Assembly (NCBI GenBank): GCA_031549085.1
Contig: JAVBQL010000020.1
Coordinates: forward strand, 3,326 to 67,325
DNA: 64,000 nt
Direction: 5' to 3'
DNA from: JAVBQL01 sp031549085
GTDB lineage: Bacteria > Spirochaetota > GWE2-31-10 > MWDO01
Both the position numbers and the translations under genes were made by a program. Shown piece by piece: positions 56,201 to 63,974 of this stretch (positions are counted from its first letter, which is position 1; each line of letters begins with the position of its first letter). The notes beneath the pieces are model-generated. The model had not been told where the DNA came from. It searched no databases and worked only from the letters and a program-made list of their open reading frames with translations.

Positions 56201-56572
56201 ATAAAATATACAAGATTTTCTGCAGATAATTGGAGTAGTATTCCTACAGAAAATTCTCCATCATATTTCTCAAATTATACAGTAACTCTCGATAATGTGG
56301 GTTCTCCAGGATATTTCTCCCATATTACTTTAGATAGTAGTGGAATGCCAATAATCACATATCTTACTATTGCGGAGGTTGGAACACCAAGTGCTGTAAA
56401 GATTGCTCGTGCTGTTGCAGATCCAACCAATGCTGATAATTGGGAGATCGTAACTGTTCCAATGAAGAACAACATCTCTCTAATAAAAGTTAGAGGCTAT
56501 AGCTGGAATGGAAAGATGATTGGAGCTGCAAAATCTACATATCCAGAGGTATTTAGAGAGTACAATAAATAG
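50282..56572 (+). CDS. Giant Ig-like-repeat lipoprotein B
   Basis: 2096 residues from the TTG at 50282, 6 nt after GAGGAGG; a longer frame to 50255 would cover that ribosome site. Lipobox FFTTC (Cys about residue 26). Ig-like repeats begin DTEPPKLSITSHKDRDLVSG, and joints include DNYGPTVVINSP, DNISPIVKILKPG and DTVVPIVKLIQPL. As in lipoprotein A, an IPT-like unit (SGSITVKGFNLYSPSFVLTY, near 1510-1560) leads to a C-terminal domain with aromatic- and Asn-rich repeats and ending ARAVADPTNADNWEIVTVPM. Similar ends and overall order show an old tandem duplication. Probably co-transcribed with A (134-nt gap). Terminator follows. Confidence 0.8.
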   Translation: MKNRFLTKGIWLFVIIIISTVFFTTCENPTNAFLGTGNPADTEPPKLSITSHKDRDLVSGDIVISGIATDDILIKEVRLYSYIDNARQLLQTTTVGWDHAWSFLLNTRVFADGTNIFVVEAIDVATPSNLAAENLILRLDNYGPTVVINSPNNSTGTQMGPFSVDLTLVSVRNTTEVEWEVYAKNDESIKISGTRSNSGVALATPDKFGYSFILSEIVEISGKVGPVYPDGFFVGDIVLRVRAKDDKDRYSKEWTEKVVALNFDSYKPVVYISTPVATTSGTANTYGGSGITATGMVTSDAQLKELILELSFASSSTHYDVTIDLSADSSPVEFRYLISEKLGAPGSPIEDGTYKVRGKAFTMGGVESVYTPYYYFTIDSNYPSVTFSNPQGGSWDKGDVTVMGNATVGGGGTLSSVAYSINNANGPWTPLSLGAGGSFSILVNGGTLIKSEVIVYVKAMRGSDSTTGVLIFNIDNISPIVKILKPGTSDTGLNQVITVEGTASDTADSLGAKGTVNSIKAEIKRAGDLNFSDLVGVTINGTENWYFNFDTSSYGINGNEDVTIRITGTDRVGNSSSVTQVLHINQLADIPWVAIDETSLSNGNDKLYGLITVTGGSFDDDGVRAVYTKVVPLGADVLAHSYTTGWSDSDTYKWERASGTTEWSARINCVNYAQGDHILYACALDINGKESYFRNDISYRSLGPAPANKPSRDKVPFRVDPNKPVVSFYLEPPTSSSAPLEKDHTVYVKTNSILYGKATKTNGVIQKLEFIISGTNRIGGGALPLSYAIDSNSAPVGSGITISGMGTATVSFTYTVATSMFADGDVDILVRATDDGKKIDGQSVIFQVDTVVPIVKLIQPLAGHVQLSQYFVLSGSSEDAPPSSGLLNTDGKVVFTHTNTGESFTYITPIPSPVNEWTFNDPLQSSVKDGLYTITFTQADRAGNSSSTSVTNVRLARYPAYINTGAINGDTLRNGVSIKRNSTYTFNLKEDSVNDQYPGFKEMKVYLYDQNTITNYSDSSLVLLNTKTWTQPNTDTSATHEFTYNYTSSPSSPPKYLIVELTDRAGYTAKKAYDVKVDFVDPVHQFKLTSVKGTQPPTTVMLNNGSGAGYSSSLWIKLDAIDKDGVIAPGINDQDMSAAQISVALSSYATDPAADAYTTIRMGDYFKRDTKVYHQNVTGDTNYYLHYKIPDPAGNIAKGYIILKRETNLPQFNSVLINGDTYSSATLEETIAGTKQPKTIWTKSLNITGTITVPSGNTLSSVIFSKLEFNRADHINDIATDSSGNVATGNNFSYTIPAISDTEGNVHTITALATLNNNVNWDQTIAFIYDNVPPVINSLKIKEIPNSNDGRVFTLDSNRVPTTVVAELDSQNARISGKVRIFGTFSDNLGAKQPVSDFKLTVSIDGTDYLVPSLNIEKDPSDSDKKSFTFYFDYDSALFGSVKKDVQVRVKLADKAKNEATPKALKVNIAPYLLSITTNSAVQDVRKYKQSTDSWENINDNMRYSYRIDSGSITVKGFNLYSPSFVLTYVRDVDSATRTITPTTRTDTSITFNPRPDSLTYDSNLKSGYFYITTGAEALETNKKVLYIFDNYGATSYDMFADEQDMVIDPYKNSDNPLAVFVLQKHYQNNTAHQIKSRYYRRDNFASGAQSQIQGSGLYRGYETDVGTFLTLDGNTDGVLGVGKAGYNYITHGFNRYWFTTIARDPYYTTALQVSNGQKDSVYYLYTSDTENIAGSTRGAFVSGSRDYWNRMGDNPYNFADSNNKYTIAEFSWYADTNTPIFMPVNDWWDAADGTPSPSLGVGKTKFLRNAWRTGAVDWNNTNGTGTDDGTLSKDWSTVWGDVVAYKDNIYTAGYNASLLKTTYRRIKNQNTNSPKYPEVNPLDLGFAGEQPTIAVDPRKAGNASTENSAAYIVGVDNSNNGAVKLAKVTNDLLATSNSENVTVLGSSGGYPSIAISDVGIIHLVYQDIGEGTIKYTRFSADNWSSIPTENSPSYFSNYTVTLDNVGSPGYFSHITLDSSGMPIITYLTIAEVGTPSAVKIARAVADPTNADNWEIVTVPMKNNISLIKVRGYSWNGKMIGAAKSTYPEVFREYNK

Positions 56573-56586
56573 AGAAATAATAATTT

Positions 56587-56616
56587 AAGCTCTCTTTGAA
56601 AAAAGAGAGCTTTTAT
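56587..56616 (+). terminator. Terminator of the giant lipoprotein operon
   Basis: AAGCTCTCTTT pairs with AAGAGAGCTT, followed by a T-rich tract. Confidence 0.8.
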
Positions 56617-56769
56617 TATATTGTTATAGACTCTATAAGATTGCATCTAATAGAAGTTCATAAATTATATTTTTAAAATAGATAAATATTTCAATCTTGT
56701 TTACAAGATATTTTATATATGATAAAATTAATAGTATAAAATAGTAGATTTTAAAAAAAGGAGTTTTAT

Positions 56770-57357
56770 ATGAATATCATTTTAAAGAATAAAATTGTTT
56801 TCAGAAATATGTTTTTATTTTTTTTATTAATAATTCCATTTAATAATATATATAGCAAAGAGTCAAATGAAGTGCTGCTTCCAACAGGACAAACGGTTAA
56901 AGTAACAGATGTATATTACTATCCTAATAATGATGTCTATTTTATCTCTTGTATGTATGGTGAGGCAGCCAATATAATATTGCCAGATGGACAAACTGTA
57001 AAAGCAAAGTATGTTACTTTTTATGAAGATGGGGCTATACTAGCATTTACCTTGATTGATGGGCAAGAGTTAAAAATAAGATTTCCTAATGGAGATTTTG
57101 TAAAAACTACTGAAGTAAGATATAAACGAGATAAAACACCACTAATAGTTAAAGAAGATGATAATATCTACTCTGTATTTTTACCAGATGGTAGGATTGT
57201 AAAGGCACAATCTGTTTTTTATGATGAAAATGGAACATTAAAGATGGTGACTTTAGCTGATGAGGAGAGTATTATCTTAAAAATTAAAGGCAAAGAGATA
57301 AAAGCACGTCAAAAAATAGAGTTTAATGATAATGGAACAGTGAAATTTGCTAAATAA
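56770..57357 (+). CDS. Secreted LP-x-G repeat protein
   Basis: 195 residues. Signal peptide (about 1-29, MFLFFLLIIPFNNIYS) without lipobox, then five repeats including LPTGQTVKVTDVYYYPNNDV, LPDGQTVKAKYVTFYEDGAI, FPNGDFVKTTEVRYKRDKTP and LPDGRIVKAQSVFYDENGTL, closing with KARQKIEFNDNGTVKFAK. The cleanest, shortest example of the repeat: period 33-38 residues. AAGGAG ribosome site. The next gene is a close paralogue on the same strand, 121 nt on. Function unknown; periplasmic or exported. Confidence 0.8.
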   Translation: MNIILKNKIVFRNMFLFFLLIIPFNNIYSKESNEVLLPTGQTVKVTDVYYYPNNDVYFISCMYGEAANIILPDGQTVKAKYVTFYEDGAILAFTLIDGQELKIRFPNGDFVKTTEVRYKRDKTPLIVKEDDNIYSVFLPDGRIVKAQSVFYDENGTLKMVTLADEESIILKIKGKEIKARQKIEFNDNGTVKFAK

Positions 57358-57478
57358 TTTTTTTGCTATATTTAAAAATATATGTTAGGATTTATTGGAT
57401 AAAAAAATAGGTCATATACCTATTTAAATTTGTTTTTAAATTATAAAAAGTAGAATCTAATAAGATTTGGAGGTTCTT

Positions 57479-58429
57479 ATGAAAAATGTATTTGTTATTA
57501 TGATTTTTCTCTTTGTTTGTTCAACCACTCTATTTTCTCAACAAAAGATTTTAACTATTACGCTTTCAGATGGTCAAGTTATAAAAGTTACATATGTTGG
57601 TTACAATCAAGATAATGGCGCAGTAAAAGAGTATCAAGTAGCACCTGGACAAAGCGCTAACCTTACACTTCCAAATGGCCAAGTAACAAAAGTTAAAGAT
57701 GTAAGATACTATCATACTGGGGAACTTGAGTATGCTAGATTTTTTAAAGTCGAACCGATAAAACTTCAAGATGGACAGCTTGTAAAGGCGACAGAGATAA
57801 GATTTTTTCTAAATGGAAATATTGACTATATAGAATTTAATCACCCAATAGTATTGCCTAATAAACAGAAAGTAAAAGTTTTTAGAGTAAAAAACGATTA
57901 TAATGGGGTACTTGATGGATTTGTACTACCAGAAAAAGTAATCATTACTATTCCTAATGGACAGAAAATACCAGCAACTTTTGTTAGCTTTTATAGTGGT
58001 TCTGATGCAATCAAAGATGTGGAGCTGGATTCATCTACATTAATAAAGCTTCCAGATGGTCAAAATGTTAGTCTTAGTTCAATATCATTTTTTGAAGATG
58101 GTACTATAAAATCAGTGAAAACGTTAAGCTCAACTAGTGCAGAGATAAATGTTAAACTGCCAAATGGAGTTGTTGTTCCTTCAACTGAAGTTACATATTA
58201 TCAAGGAGGGGTGATTGAAGGTGTTATCTTTGCAAAAAAAACAAAAATCGAACTTGCTCCCGGTATTACTCCATATGTTAAAATTCTATACTACTATAAT
58301 ACTGCAAAGGTGAAAGAGGCTGTTCTTGATTCTAAAGAGGAAGTACATTTGACAATAAACAATAAACCAATTGTAGCAACATATAGAATATTCTTTGATG
58401 AGATTGGAAATATTACAGATGCTGAATAG
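57479..58429 (+). CDS. Secreted LP-x-G repeat protein
   Basis: 316 residues from ATG 57479, 5 nt after GGAGG (a TTG frame to 57467 overlaps the ribosome site). Signal peptide (about 1-21, VFVIMIFLFVCSTTLFS) without lipobox. Eight repeats: LSDGQVIKVTYVGYNQDNGA, LPNGQVTKVKDVRYYHTGEL, LQDGQLVKATEIRFFLNGNI, LPDGQNVSLSSISFFEDGTI, LPNGVVVPSTEVTYYQGGVI and others, ending ATYRIFFDEIGNITDAE. Paired with its paralogue at 56770, probably one transcription unit. Function unknown. Confidence 0.8.
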   Translation: MKNVFVIMIFLFVCSTTLFSQQKILTITLSDGQVIKVTYVGYNQDNGAVKEYQVAPGQSANLTLPNGQVTKVKDVRYYHTGELEYARFFKVEPIKLQDGQLVKATEIRFFLNGNIDYIEFNHPIVLPNKQKVKVFRVKNDYNGVLDGFVLPEKVIITIPNGQKIPATFVSFYSGSDAIKDVELDSSTLIKLPDGQNVSLSSISFFEDGTIKSVKTLSSTSAEINVKLPNGVVVPSTEVTYYQGGVIEGVIFAKKTKIELAPGITPYVKILYYYNTAKVKEAVLDSKEEVHLTINNKPIVATYRIFFDEIGNITDAE

Positions 58430-58780
58430 TATTTTTTGATAAGTAATTAATAAAATTAAATATAGATAGAGATTAAATAATCATTTTTTTCTCTATCTAT
58501 ATTTTTTTATTGTAACTAAAAAAAATCTTCTTTTTTTATAGAAAATGTTTTTAATATTTTATTCCGTTTTTATAATTGATATATGCGTTTTTAATTCATT
58601 AAACCTAATAGCATAATAACCTTATAGATCTCACATTGTTAAAAATCGAGTATTATAATAATAAATTAAAATTTATTTGCTCTGGCCGTATATAAGTGAA
58701 CTGTTTTTTATTATTAAGCAATATAATTTGTTATATAAATTATAATTTACGATAAATTTTATTAATTGTAAAAAAAGAAC

Positions 58781-58809
58781 TTGATATTATCCCCTTTATC
58801 CCTTATAAT
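58781..58809 (+). promoter_or_regulatory. Promoter giving a leaderless mRNA for the gene at 58816
   Basis: TTGATA (58781-58786), 17 nt, TATAAT (58804-58809). The expected start (about 58815-58817) coincides with the ATG at 58816, which has no ribosome site. Confidence 0.65.
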
Positions 58810-58815
58810 AATAGT

Positions 58816-60231
58816 ATGCCTATTATTTTATTTTTTGGTTTTATTTTATCTCCATTTTTTCTAAAAGAGGAGTCGTGTTCAATTACTGTTCATGAAGATA
58901 AATATGGTTATAAAGATGAAGATAATATTGAAATTATACCAGCAATATTTGATAGTGTATTCCCATTCCACAATAAGTTGTCAAGAATCCAATTTGATGG
59001 GCTGTATGGTTTTTTGAATCTAAATGGTATTGAAGTTATTCCTCCTAAATATGATTTTGCAAGTGATTTTCGCAATGGAGTTGCAATGGTTTCTATAAAA
59101 GGTAAGAATTTTTATATAAACCAAAAAAATGAACAGCTAACAAGAGTATCAAGCTCTATAGAGATGGAAGAGGCAAAAGCAAAAATAGTGATTGATAATA
59201 AGTGGGGGGTTGCAACAGCAAATGGGAAAATTATTCTTCCTCCAGTATATGACTTTATTGGAATTTTTAATAGAGATTTGCCACTTGAGAGTATTCGAAT
59301 AAATGATAAATGGGGATTGGTAGACTATAAATACAATATTATTGCTCCTCCTAAATATGATGAAGAGATAATATTTGATAATGAAGATCTTGAAAATGAT
59401 TTAATTCCTGTTAAACTAAATGGAAAGTTTGGTTATATAAATCTAAATGGAACTGAAGTCATTTCTCCAATATATGATTTTATTGGAGATTTTTCAAGGA
59501 GTAGTGTAGAGCGTTTGAAACTTGATGAAAAATGGGGGCTAATTAATAAAAAAGGGATCGCTATAACAAAGATGATCTACCAATATATTGATCCTTTTGT
59601 TGATAATTTTGCAAATGCTACATTAAATGGAAAACAGATCTTAATAGATAAGAGTGGAAATAATATAGACATTAATGTTTCAACAGTCAATAGAAAAAGC
59701 CCAGTTATACGAAAGTATGATAGAGTTCTCTTTTTTCAAGGAGACCATGCAAAGGTTGAGCATAATGGTTTGTGGGGTTTAATTGATGAGAATGGTTTAG
59801 AGCTAACCCCTCCGATATACCAAAAGATAGACTTTTTCTATGATAAAATCGCTATGGTAAAAAAGAGCGGATTATGGGGATATATCGATAGTTTGGGGAA
59901 AGTGATTGCTGATGCAAAATATGAGTATGTTGAACCATTTTTTAGAGATGGATTTGCCGCAGTTAAATATAAAGGATTGTATGGGTATATAAATAAGAGT
60001 GGAATTGAGGTTATTCCTCCAAACAAATATGAGGACGCTAGAGGTTTTGATAGTGGTTTTGCTAGAGTTAAGCTGAATGGCAAGTGGGGATTAATAAACA
60101 TGAAAGGTGAGTTGATTACAAAAATAAAATATGACGGAATAGGTGAGTTTATTGGTGATTATGCCTATATTAGATTAAATGGGAAAGCAGGAAAAATTAA
60201 AAAAAATGGAAAAGAGGTTCTCTTTCGTTAG
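58816..60231 (+). CDS. WG-repeat protein with hydrophobic N-terminus
   Basis: 471 residues. The first 16 residues (MPIILFFGFILSPFFL) form a short hydrophobic segment that may be a signal anchor. About twelve WG repeats follow, such as KWGLVDYKYNIIAPPKYDEE, LWGLIDENGLELTPPIYQKI, LWGYIDSLGKVIADAKYEYV and KWGLINMKGELITKIKYDGI. The start is decided by the promoter at 58781-58809, which puts the RNA 5' end at the ATG. The thermonuclease gene begins 32 nt after its stop, so the two may be an operon. Longest WG protein here. Confidence 0.8.
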   Translation: MPIILFFGFILSPFFLKEESCSITVHEDKYGYKDEDNIEIIPAIFDSVFPFHNKLSRIQFDGLYGFLNLNGIEVIPPKYDFASDFRNGVAMVSIKGKNFYINQKNEQLTRVSSSIEMEEAKAKIVIDNKWGVATANGKIILPPVYDFIGIFNRDLPLESIRINDKWGLVDYKYNIIAPPKYDEEIIFDNEDLENDLIPVKLNGKFGYINLNGTEVISPIYDFIGDFSRSSVERLKLDEKWGLINKKGIAITKMIYQYIDPFVDNFANATLNGKQILIDKSGNNIDINVSTVNRKSPVIRKYDRVLFFQGDHAKVEHNGLWGLIDENGLELTPPIYQKIDFFYDKIAMVKKSGLWGYIDSLGKVIADAKYEYVEPFFRDGFAAVKYKGLYGYINKSGIEVIPPNKYEDARGFDSGFARVKLNGKWGLINMKGELITKIKYDGIGEFIGDYAYIRLNGKAGKIKKNGKEVLFR

Positions 60232-60262
60232 ACTTTGAGTTGGCAATTAAGGGATTGAAATA

Positions 60263-60925
60263 TTGAAACGTAGATATAATAAGACTAGTTATACAAAAAA
60301 GCCTAAAGTTGTTTATGTAGCAATGTTAGGCGTTTTTTTATTAGCCTCTCTAGTGTACTATATAACTACTCCAGAAAAAGAGGAAGAGTCTAGAAAAACT
60401 ATGGAAAAGATCTCAACTATTGATAAAAAAGAGAGGATAGGGGCTCAGGATATTGTTCTAAAACCTAATGGTTGGTACTCTGGAACTGTTATCCGTGTAG
60501 TTGATGGAGATACAATAGAGGTGCAATTAAAAAATGGAGAGTCAAAAACAAAAGAAAAAATTCGACTGATTGGAGTAGATACACCAGAGACAAAGCATCC
60601 TAAAAAAGCAGTTGAATATTATGGAGTAGAGGCCTCTAACTTTACTAAATCAAATTTAGCTGATAAAAATATATGGCTTCAGTTAGATGTAGGGGCAAGG
60701 GATAGATATCAGCGGATATTGGCCTATGTTTGGATTGAAAAGCCAAAAGATGAGAGCAGTGAGAAAGAGATACGAACAAAAATGTTCAATGCTCATCTTA
60801 TATTAGAGGGATATGGAAAAGTTGTAACAATTCAACCAAATAGTAGATATTCAGAACTATTTGTTAAGTTTCAAAGAGAGGCTAGAAAAAATGGTATGGG
60901 CTTGTGGAATGAAACAAAAAAGTAG
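60263..60925 (+). CDS. Membrane-anchored thermonuclease (SNase family)
   Basis: 220 residues. TTG start 9 nt after AAGGG. Basic N-terminus, one membrane helix (about 16-34) and a staphylococcal-nuclease domain: VVDGDTIEV (80-88), the calcium/catalytic segment IRLIGVDTPE with Arg101 and Glu109, and DRYQRILAYVW with Arg151, so all three catalytic residues are present. Ca-dependent cleavage of DNA and RNA outside the cytoplasm, for nutrient salvage, biofilm release or escape from NETs, is the usual role. It follows the WG gene by 32 nt. Its stop codon lies in the terminator stem. Confidence 0.92.
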   Translation: MKRRYNKTSYTKKPKVVYVAMLGVFLLASLVYYITTPEKEEESRKTMEKISTIDKKERIGAQDIVLKPNGWYSGTVIRVVDGDTIEVQLKNGESKTKEKIRLIGVDTPETKHPKKAVEYYGVEASNFTKSNLADKNIWLQLDVGARDRYQRILAYVWIEKPKDESSEKEIRTKMFNAHLILEGYGKVVTIQPNSRYSELFVKFQREARKNGMGLWNETKK

Positions 60926-60966
60926 AGAGTTAAGCCTTTATCCCTAAATCTCTACTTTTATTTTTA
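60918..60966 (+). terminator. Terminator of the WG-thermonuclease unit
   Basis: AAAAGTAGAGA (60918-60928) pairs with TCTCTACTTTT (60949-60959), then T-rich sequence. Confidence 0.75.
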
Positions 60967-60986
60967 TTTAAATAGTTAAATCTGTT

Positions 60987-62204
60987 CTAATTTTGTCCTT
61001 GCTCTATTATTATTATAGTTCCCTTTTTATCAACAATTCTTTTTATTTCAATCCACTCTCCATCAAGCTCCACTTGAGCTCGATCATTTCTCCAATCTTT
61101 TATATTTGTATATCTTGGTGAAATTATCTCTCTTCCATCTCTTGCAATAAAACCATATTTATTCCCAGCTTTTACCCAAGCAATACTGTTTTTCCAATCA
61201 TCAACTTGATCATATTGTGGTTCAATTATTTCTAATCCCTCTTTTATGATAAATCCATATTTTCCATCAAGTTCAACAAGTGCAAGTCCCTTTTCAAAAC
61301 TATTTACTTTATCATATTTTAGAGGAACTGCCTCAATACCATTTTTATCAATAAAGCCATATTTATCACCATTTTTAACAACTGCCATTCCCTCTTTGAA
61401 ATCATTTGCAAAGTCATATTTAGGAGGGACAATCTCAACACCCTCTTTATTAATAAAACCATCTTTGTTATCTAGTGTAATTAGTGCCATACCTTCATTA
61501 AAACTATATGCTTTGTCATATTTAGGCGCAACAACTTCAGCACCTTGGGCATTAATAAAACCATCTTTTCCATCAAGTGTTACAAGAGCCATTCCCTCTT
61601 TAAAGTTGTTTGCTTTATCATAATTTTTATCTGTGATCTTTTCACCCAATTTGTTTATATAGGTATATTTGCTCTCTGGAGTTCCATCTATTTTTATCCA
61701 TGTTACACCATTAACAAAATCCCCAGCACCATAATATTTTTCAGAATTAATAGGTTTATTATTTTTGTCGATGAAGGTATACCAAACATATCCCCACTTA
61801 TTATCTGCAATTTTAGCTAAACCATCACTGAAATTATAGGCTCTAAAATACTCTAAAGGAATAACCTCTTTTCCAGTTTTTGAAACATAGCCATACTTGG
61901 CATCTTTTAGAGCAGTTGCCATTCCTTCATGAAAATATCCAATATTATCATATTTAATTGGAACTATAGCCTTCCCTTTTTTATTTATATAGCCATAAAA
62001 ATTATCTACTCTGACTCTAGCAATACCATCATTAAAGAGTTCTGCAGCATAGAATGTTGCTGGTATTATTATGTTGTCATGAGAATCTTTATATCCCCAT
62101 TGACCATTTTCAGAAAAAGTCATTAATTGTTCATCGGGGATCTCTCCACAAGAAGATAGTAAAATAGCTGCTGCTAGGCAAACTAGCATTTTTCTAATTT
62201 TCAT
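60987..62204 (-). CDS. WG-repeat lipoprotein
   Basis: 405 residues. Lipobox LLSSC (Cys about residue 19), then about eleven WG/KYG repeats, for example QWGYKDSHDNIIIPATFYAA, KYGYVSKTGKEVIPLEYFRA, KYGFIDKNGIEAVPLKYDKV and KYGFIARDGREIISPRYTNI. Two units (DGKDGFINAQGAEVVAPKYD and DNKDGFINKEGVEIVPPKYD) are nearly identical at protein level, a sign of recent repeat duplication. AGAGGGA ribosome site. The only lipidated WG protein in the window. Function unknown. Confidence 0.88.
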   Translation of the reverse strand: MKIRKMLVCLAAAILLSSCGEIPDEQLMTFSENGQWGYKDSHDNIIIPATFYAAELFNDGIARVRVDNFYGYINKKGKAIVPIKYDNIGYFHEGMATALKDAKYGYVSKTGKEVIPLEYFRAYNFSDGLAKIADNKWGYVWYTFIDKNNKPINSEKYYGAGDFVNGVTWIKIDGTPESKYTYINKLGEKITDKNYDKANNFKEGMALVTLDGKDGFINAQGAEVVAPKYDKAYSFNEGMALITLDNKDGFINKEGVEIVPPKYDFANDFKEGMAVVKNGDKYGFIDKNGIEAVPLKYDKVNSFEKGLALVELDGKYGFIIKEGLEIIEPQYDQVDDWKNSIAWVKAGNKYGFIARDGREIISPRYTNIKDWRNDRAQVELDGEWIEIKRIVDKKGTIIIIEQGQN

Positions 62205-62400
62205 AAATCATTCCCTCTTTTGATTTTATTTTTTCTCAAAGCAATAAAATAGATCTTTATGATAAATCCCTATTTTGAATATATTTTGTGAAAATTATAT
62301 ACTTTTATAATTGAATATTCTATTATATAATATTTTTATTTAAATTTCAATCTTATCCGTTATTTCTTTTAAATATTATATTTTTTGTATTCTATCTGTT

Positions 62401-63696
62401 TCAAAAACTGAAGGCTATTGAGCTACATATTTTTTCATTTTTGTAGTCATAATTAAGTGATATCTCTTTCAATTTGATACTTTTTTTATTGATTTCATTG
62501 TAGGCTTTTTTTAATCCATCTGCCAAAACATATGGAATTATACTAACAAGTGCTATAACTACACCAATGCCAGTTAGTGTTCCAAATATTCCCATTAAAA
62601 CATGTACATAGGTATAATTATAATCATTTTGGTAGTTGTAATAGTTGATAGAGTAGGCTGATATAGGGATTGTCATAAGTAGTGTACCAGTTATAGATAC
62701 TCCTAAACCTATTCCCAAAAATAGATTTGCGTAAAAAATACTACTGCTGTATATGTTTTTCATTGCTTTATTATCATTAAGAGATATATCCCATAAGTTT
62801 GCTATCCACTCATATTTTTTTGAGATCGCAGGCTCTATCTCTTTATTAACTGTTTCATTGGTGATAATATTTTCTTCAGCTGGTTCTGTAACACTTGCAT
62901 TTGCAAGTTCCATGCCCAACTCTTTAACTTTAGAAATAACATTTTTTTTATCAACAATACTATATGTAGAGGCAATGAGATTTCCCTTTGATGTATCAAA
63001 GCCATTTATTGAGATTAGATATTCACTATTATCATTATCTATATTTAGAACAAACACTGCCTTTGCATTTGATGTTTTTCCAATTTCAATAGCTTTTTTT
63101 TCATCTATATTGGTTGGAATATTTCCAACAGCCTCCAGAATAGTGTAGTCTCTACTTCCCAATACCTCTTTTATAAAAAGGTTCTTTATTACATTGCTGT
63201 TATTAACTATTTCATTATCTGTAACATTCTTGTCAATGGATGTAAGCAGGATAGCACTATCGGGGCTATTTTTCTTTTTGGTGGGAGCTTCCACCGCTTT
63301 AGAAATATCGGATGCCAATTTTGTTAAATCATTTTTTAAACTAAGTTTTGTTGTAGTGATATTGTATGCAAAAATATCCTCTCTATTTTCAAGTGCGACT
63401 CCTCTTATAGAGATAAACTCGCTATTATCTACGGCTCCATAGTATCCCACTAAAACTATATCTATTTTCTTTTGTTTTAAATTATCAAGAGCTGCTATAT
63501 TTGATATTGCTTTGTAGTTTAGATTTGCATCAAGAGTAATGCTATTTTTATATGATATTTCTAGCTCTTTTATAAGTATATTAGTGATATCCTCTGTATC
63601 ATTATATATAGGGATTAGTACAATTTTTTTATCACTTGATAATAGGGTAGTTGTTATTGCTATAAGTAATACTAATATGATAAAGTTTCTTTTCAT
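62401..63696 (-). CDS. Secreted CsgG/LpoB-like protein with C-terminal membrane helices
   Basis: 431 residues. Signal peptide (1-20). Residues about 23-150 (KKIVLIPIYNDTED) and 165-275 resemble the two-strand-helix plan of CsgG/LpoB-like and TolB-N-like domains: KEVLGSRDYTILEAVGNIPT, then AIEIGKTSNAKAVFVLNI. Two hydrophobic helices follow (about 325-350 and 362-390) and a tail. The plan is shared with the gene at 9538. It may couple envelope parts, but the match is structural rather than strong. AGAGAG ribosome site. Divergent from the gene at 63753. Confidence 0.55.
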   Translation of the reverse strand: MKRNFIILVLLIAITTTLLSSDKKIVLIPIYNDTEDITNILIKELEISYKNSITLDANLNYKAISNIAALDNLKQKKIDIVLVGYYGAVDNSEFISIRGVALENREDIFAYNITTTKLSLKNDLTKLASDISKAVEAPTKKKNSPDSAILLTSIDKNVTDNEIVNNSNVIKNLFIKEVLGSRDYTILEAVGNIPTNIDEKKAIEIGKTSNAKAVFVLNIDNDNSEYLISINGFDTSKGNLIASTYSIVDKKNVISKVKELGMELANASVTEPAEENIITNETVNKEIEPAISKKYEWIANLWDISLNDNKAMKNIYSSSIFYANLFLGIGLGVSITGTLLMTIPISAYSINYYNYQNDYNYTYVHVLMGIFGTLTGIGVVIALVSIIPYVLADGLKKAYNEINKKSIKLKEISLNYDYKNEKICSSIAFSF

Positions 63697-63752
63697 CTTC
63701 TCTCTTTAATCTTATAACTAATACTATTATAAAAAAAAGACAATACAATTTG

Positions 63753-63974
63753 ATGAATAAAATTTTTCTTTTTTTTTTGCTAGCTGCGTCATTTTTGATA
63801 AATATTTTTTATAAAAGCCCTATTATTTTTCTGAATAATTATATTTTCCCCTTTTTATCCTCCTCTTCCATTTATAAATATATTGTAAAAGTGATCGATT
63901 TCCGAAGGGTTTGGCAACATATTTTTGATTTTGATGGTATAAGTATTTATTTGTCTATGGAGCGATATTTATGA
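63753..63974 (+). CDS. Small membrane protein, first gene of an operon
   Basis: 73 residues with a hydrophobic N-terminal half (MNKIFLFFLLAASFLINIFY) and a mixed C-terminus ending ISIYLSMERYL. Its stop codon overlaps the ATG of the next gene (ATGA at 63971-63974), which supports translation of both. ATG at 63753 is preferred over TTG at 63750. No family recognised. Confidence 0.5.
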   Translation: MNKIFLFFLLAASFLINIFYKSPIIFLNNYIFPFLSSSSIYKYIVKVIDFRRVWQHIFDFDGISIYLSMERYL

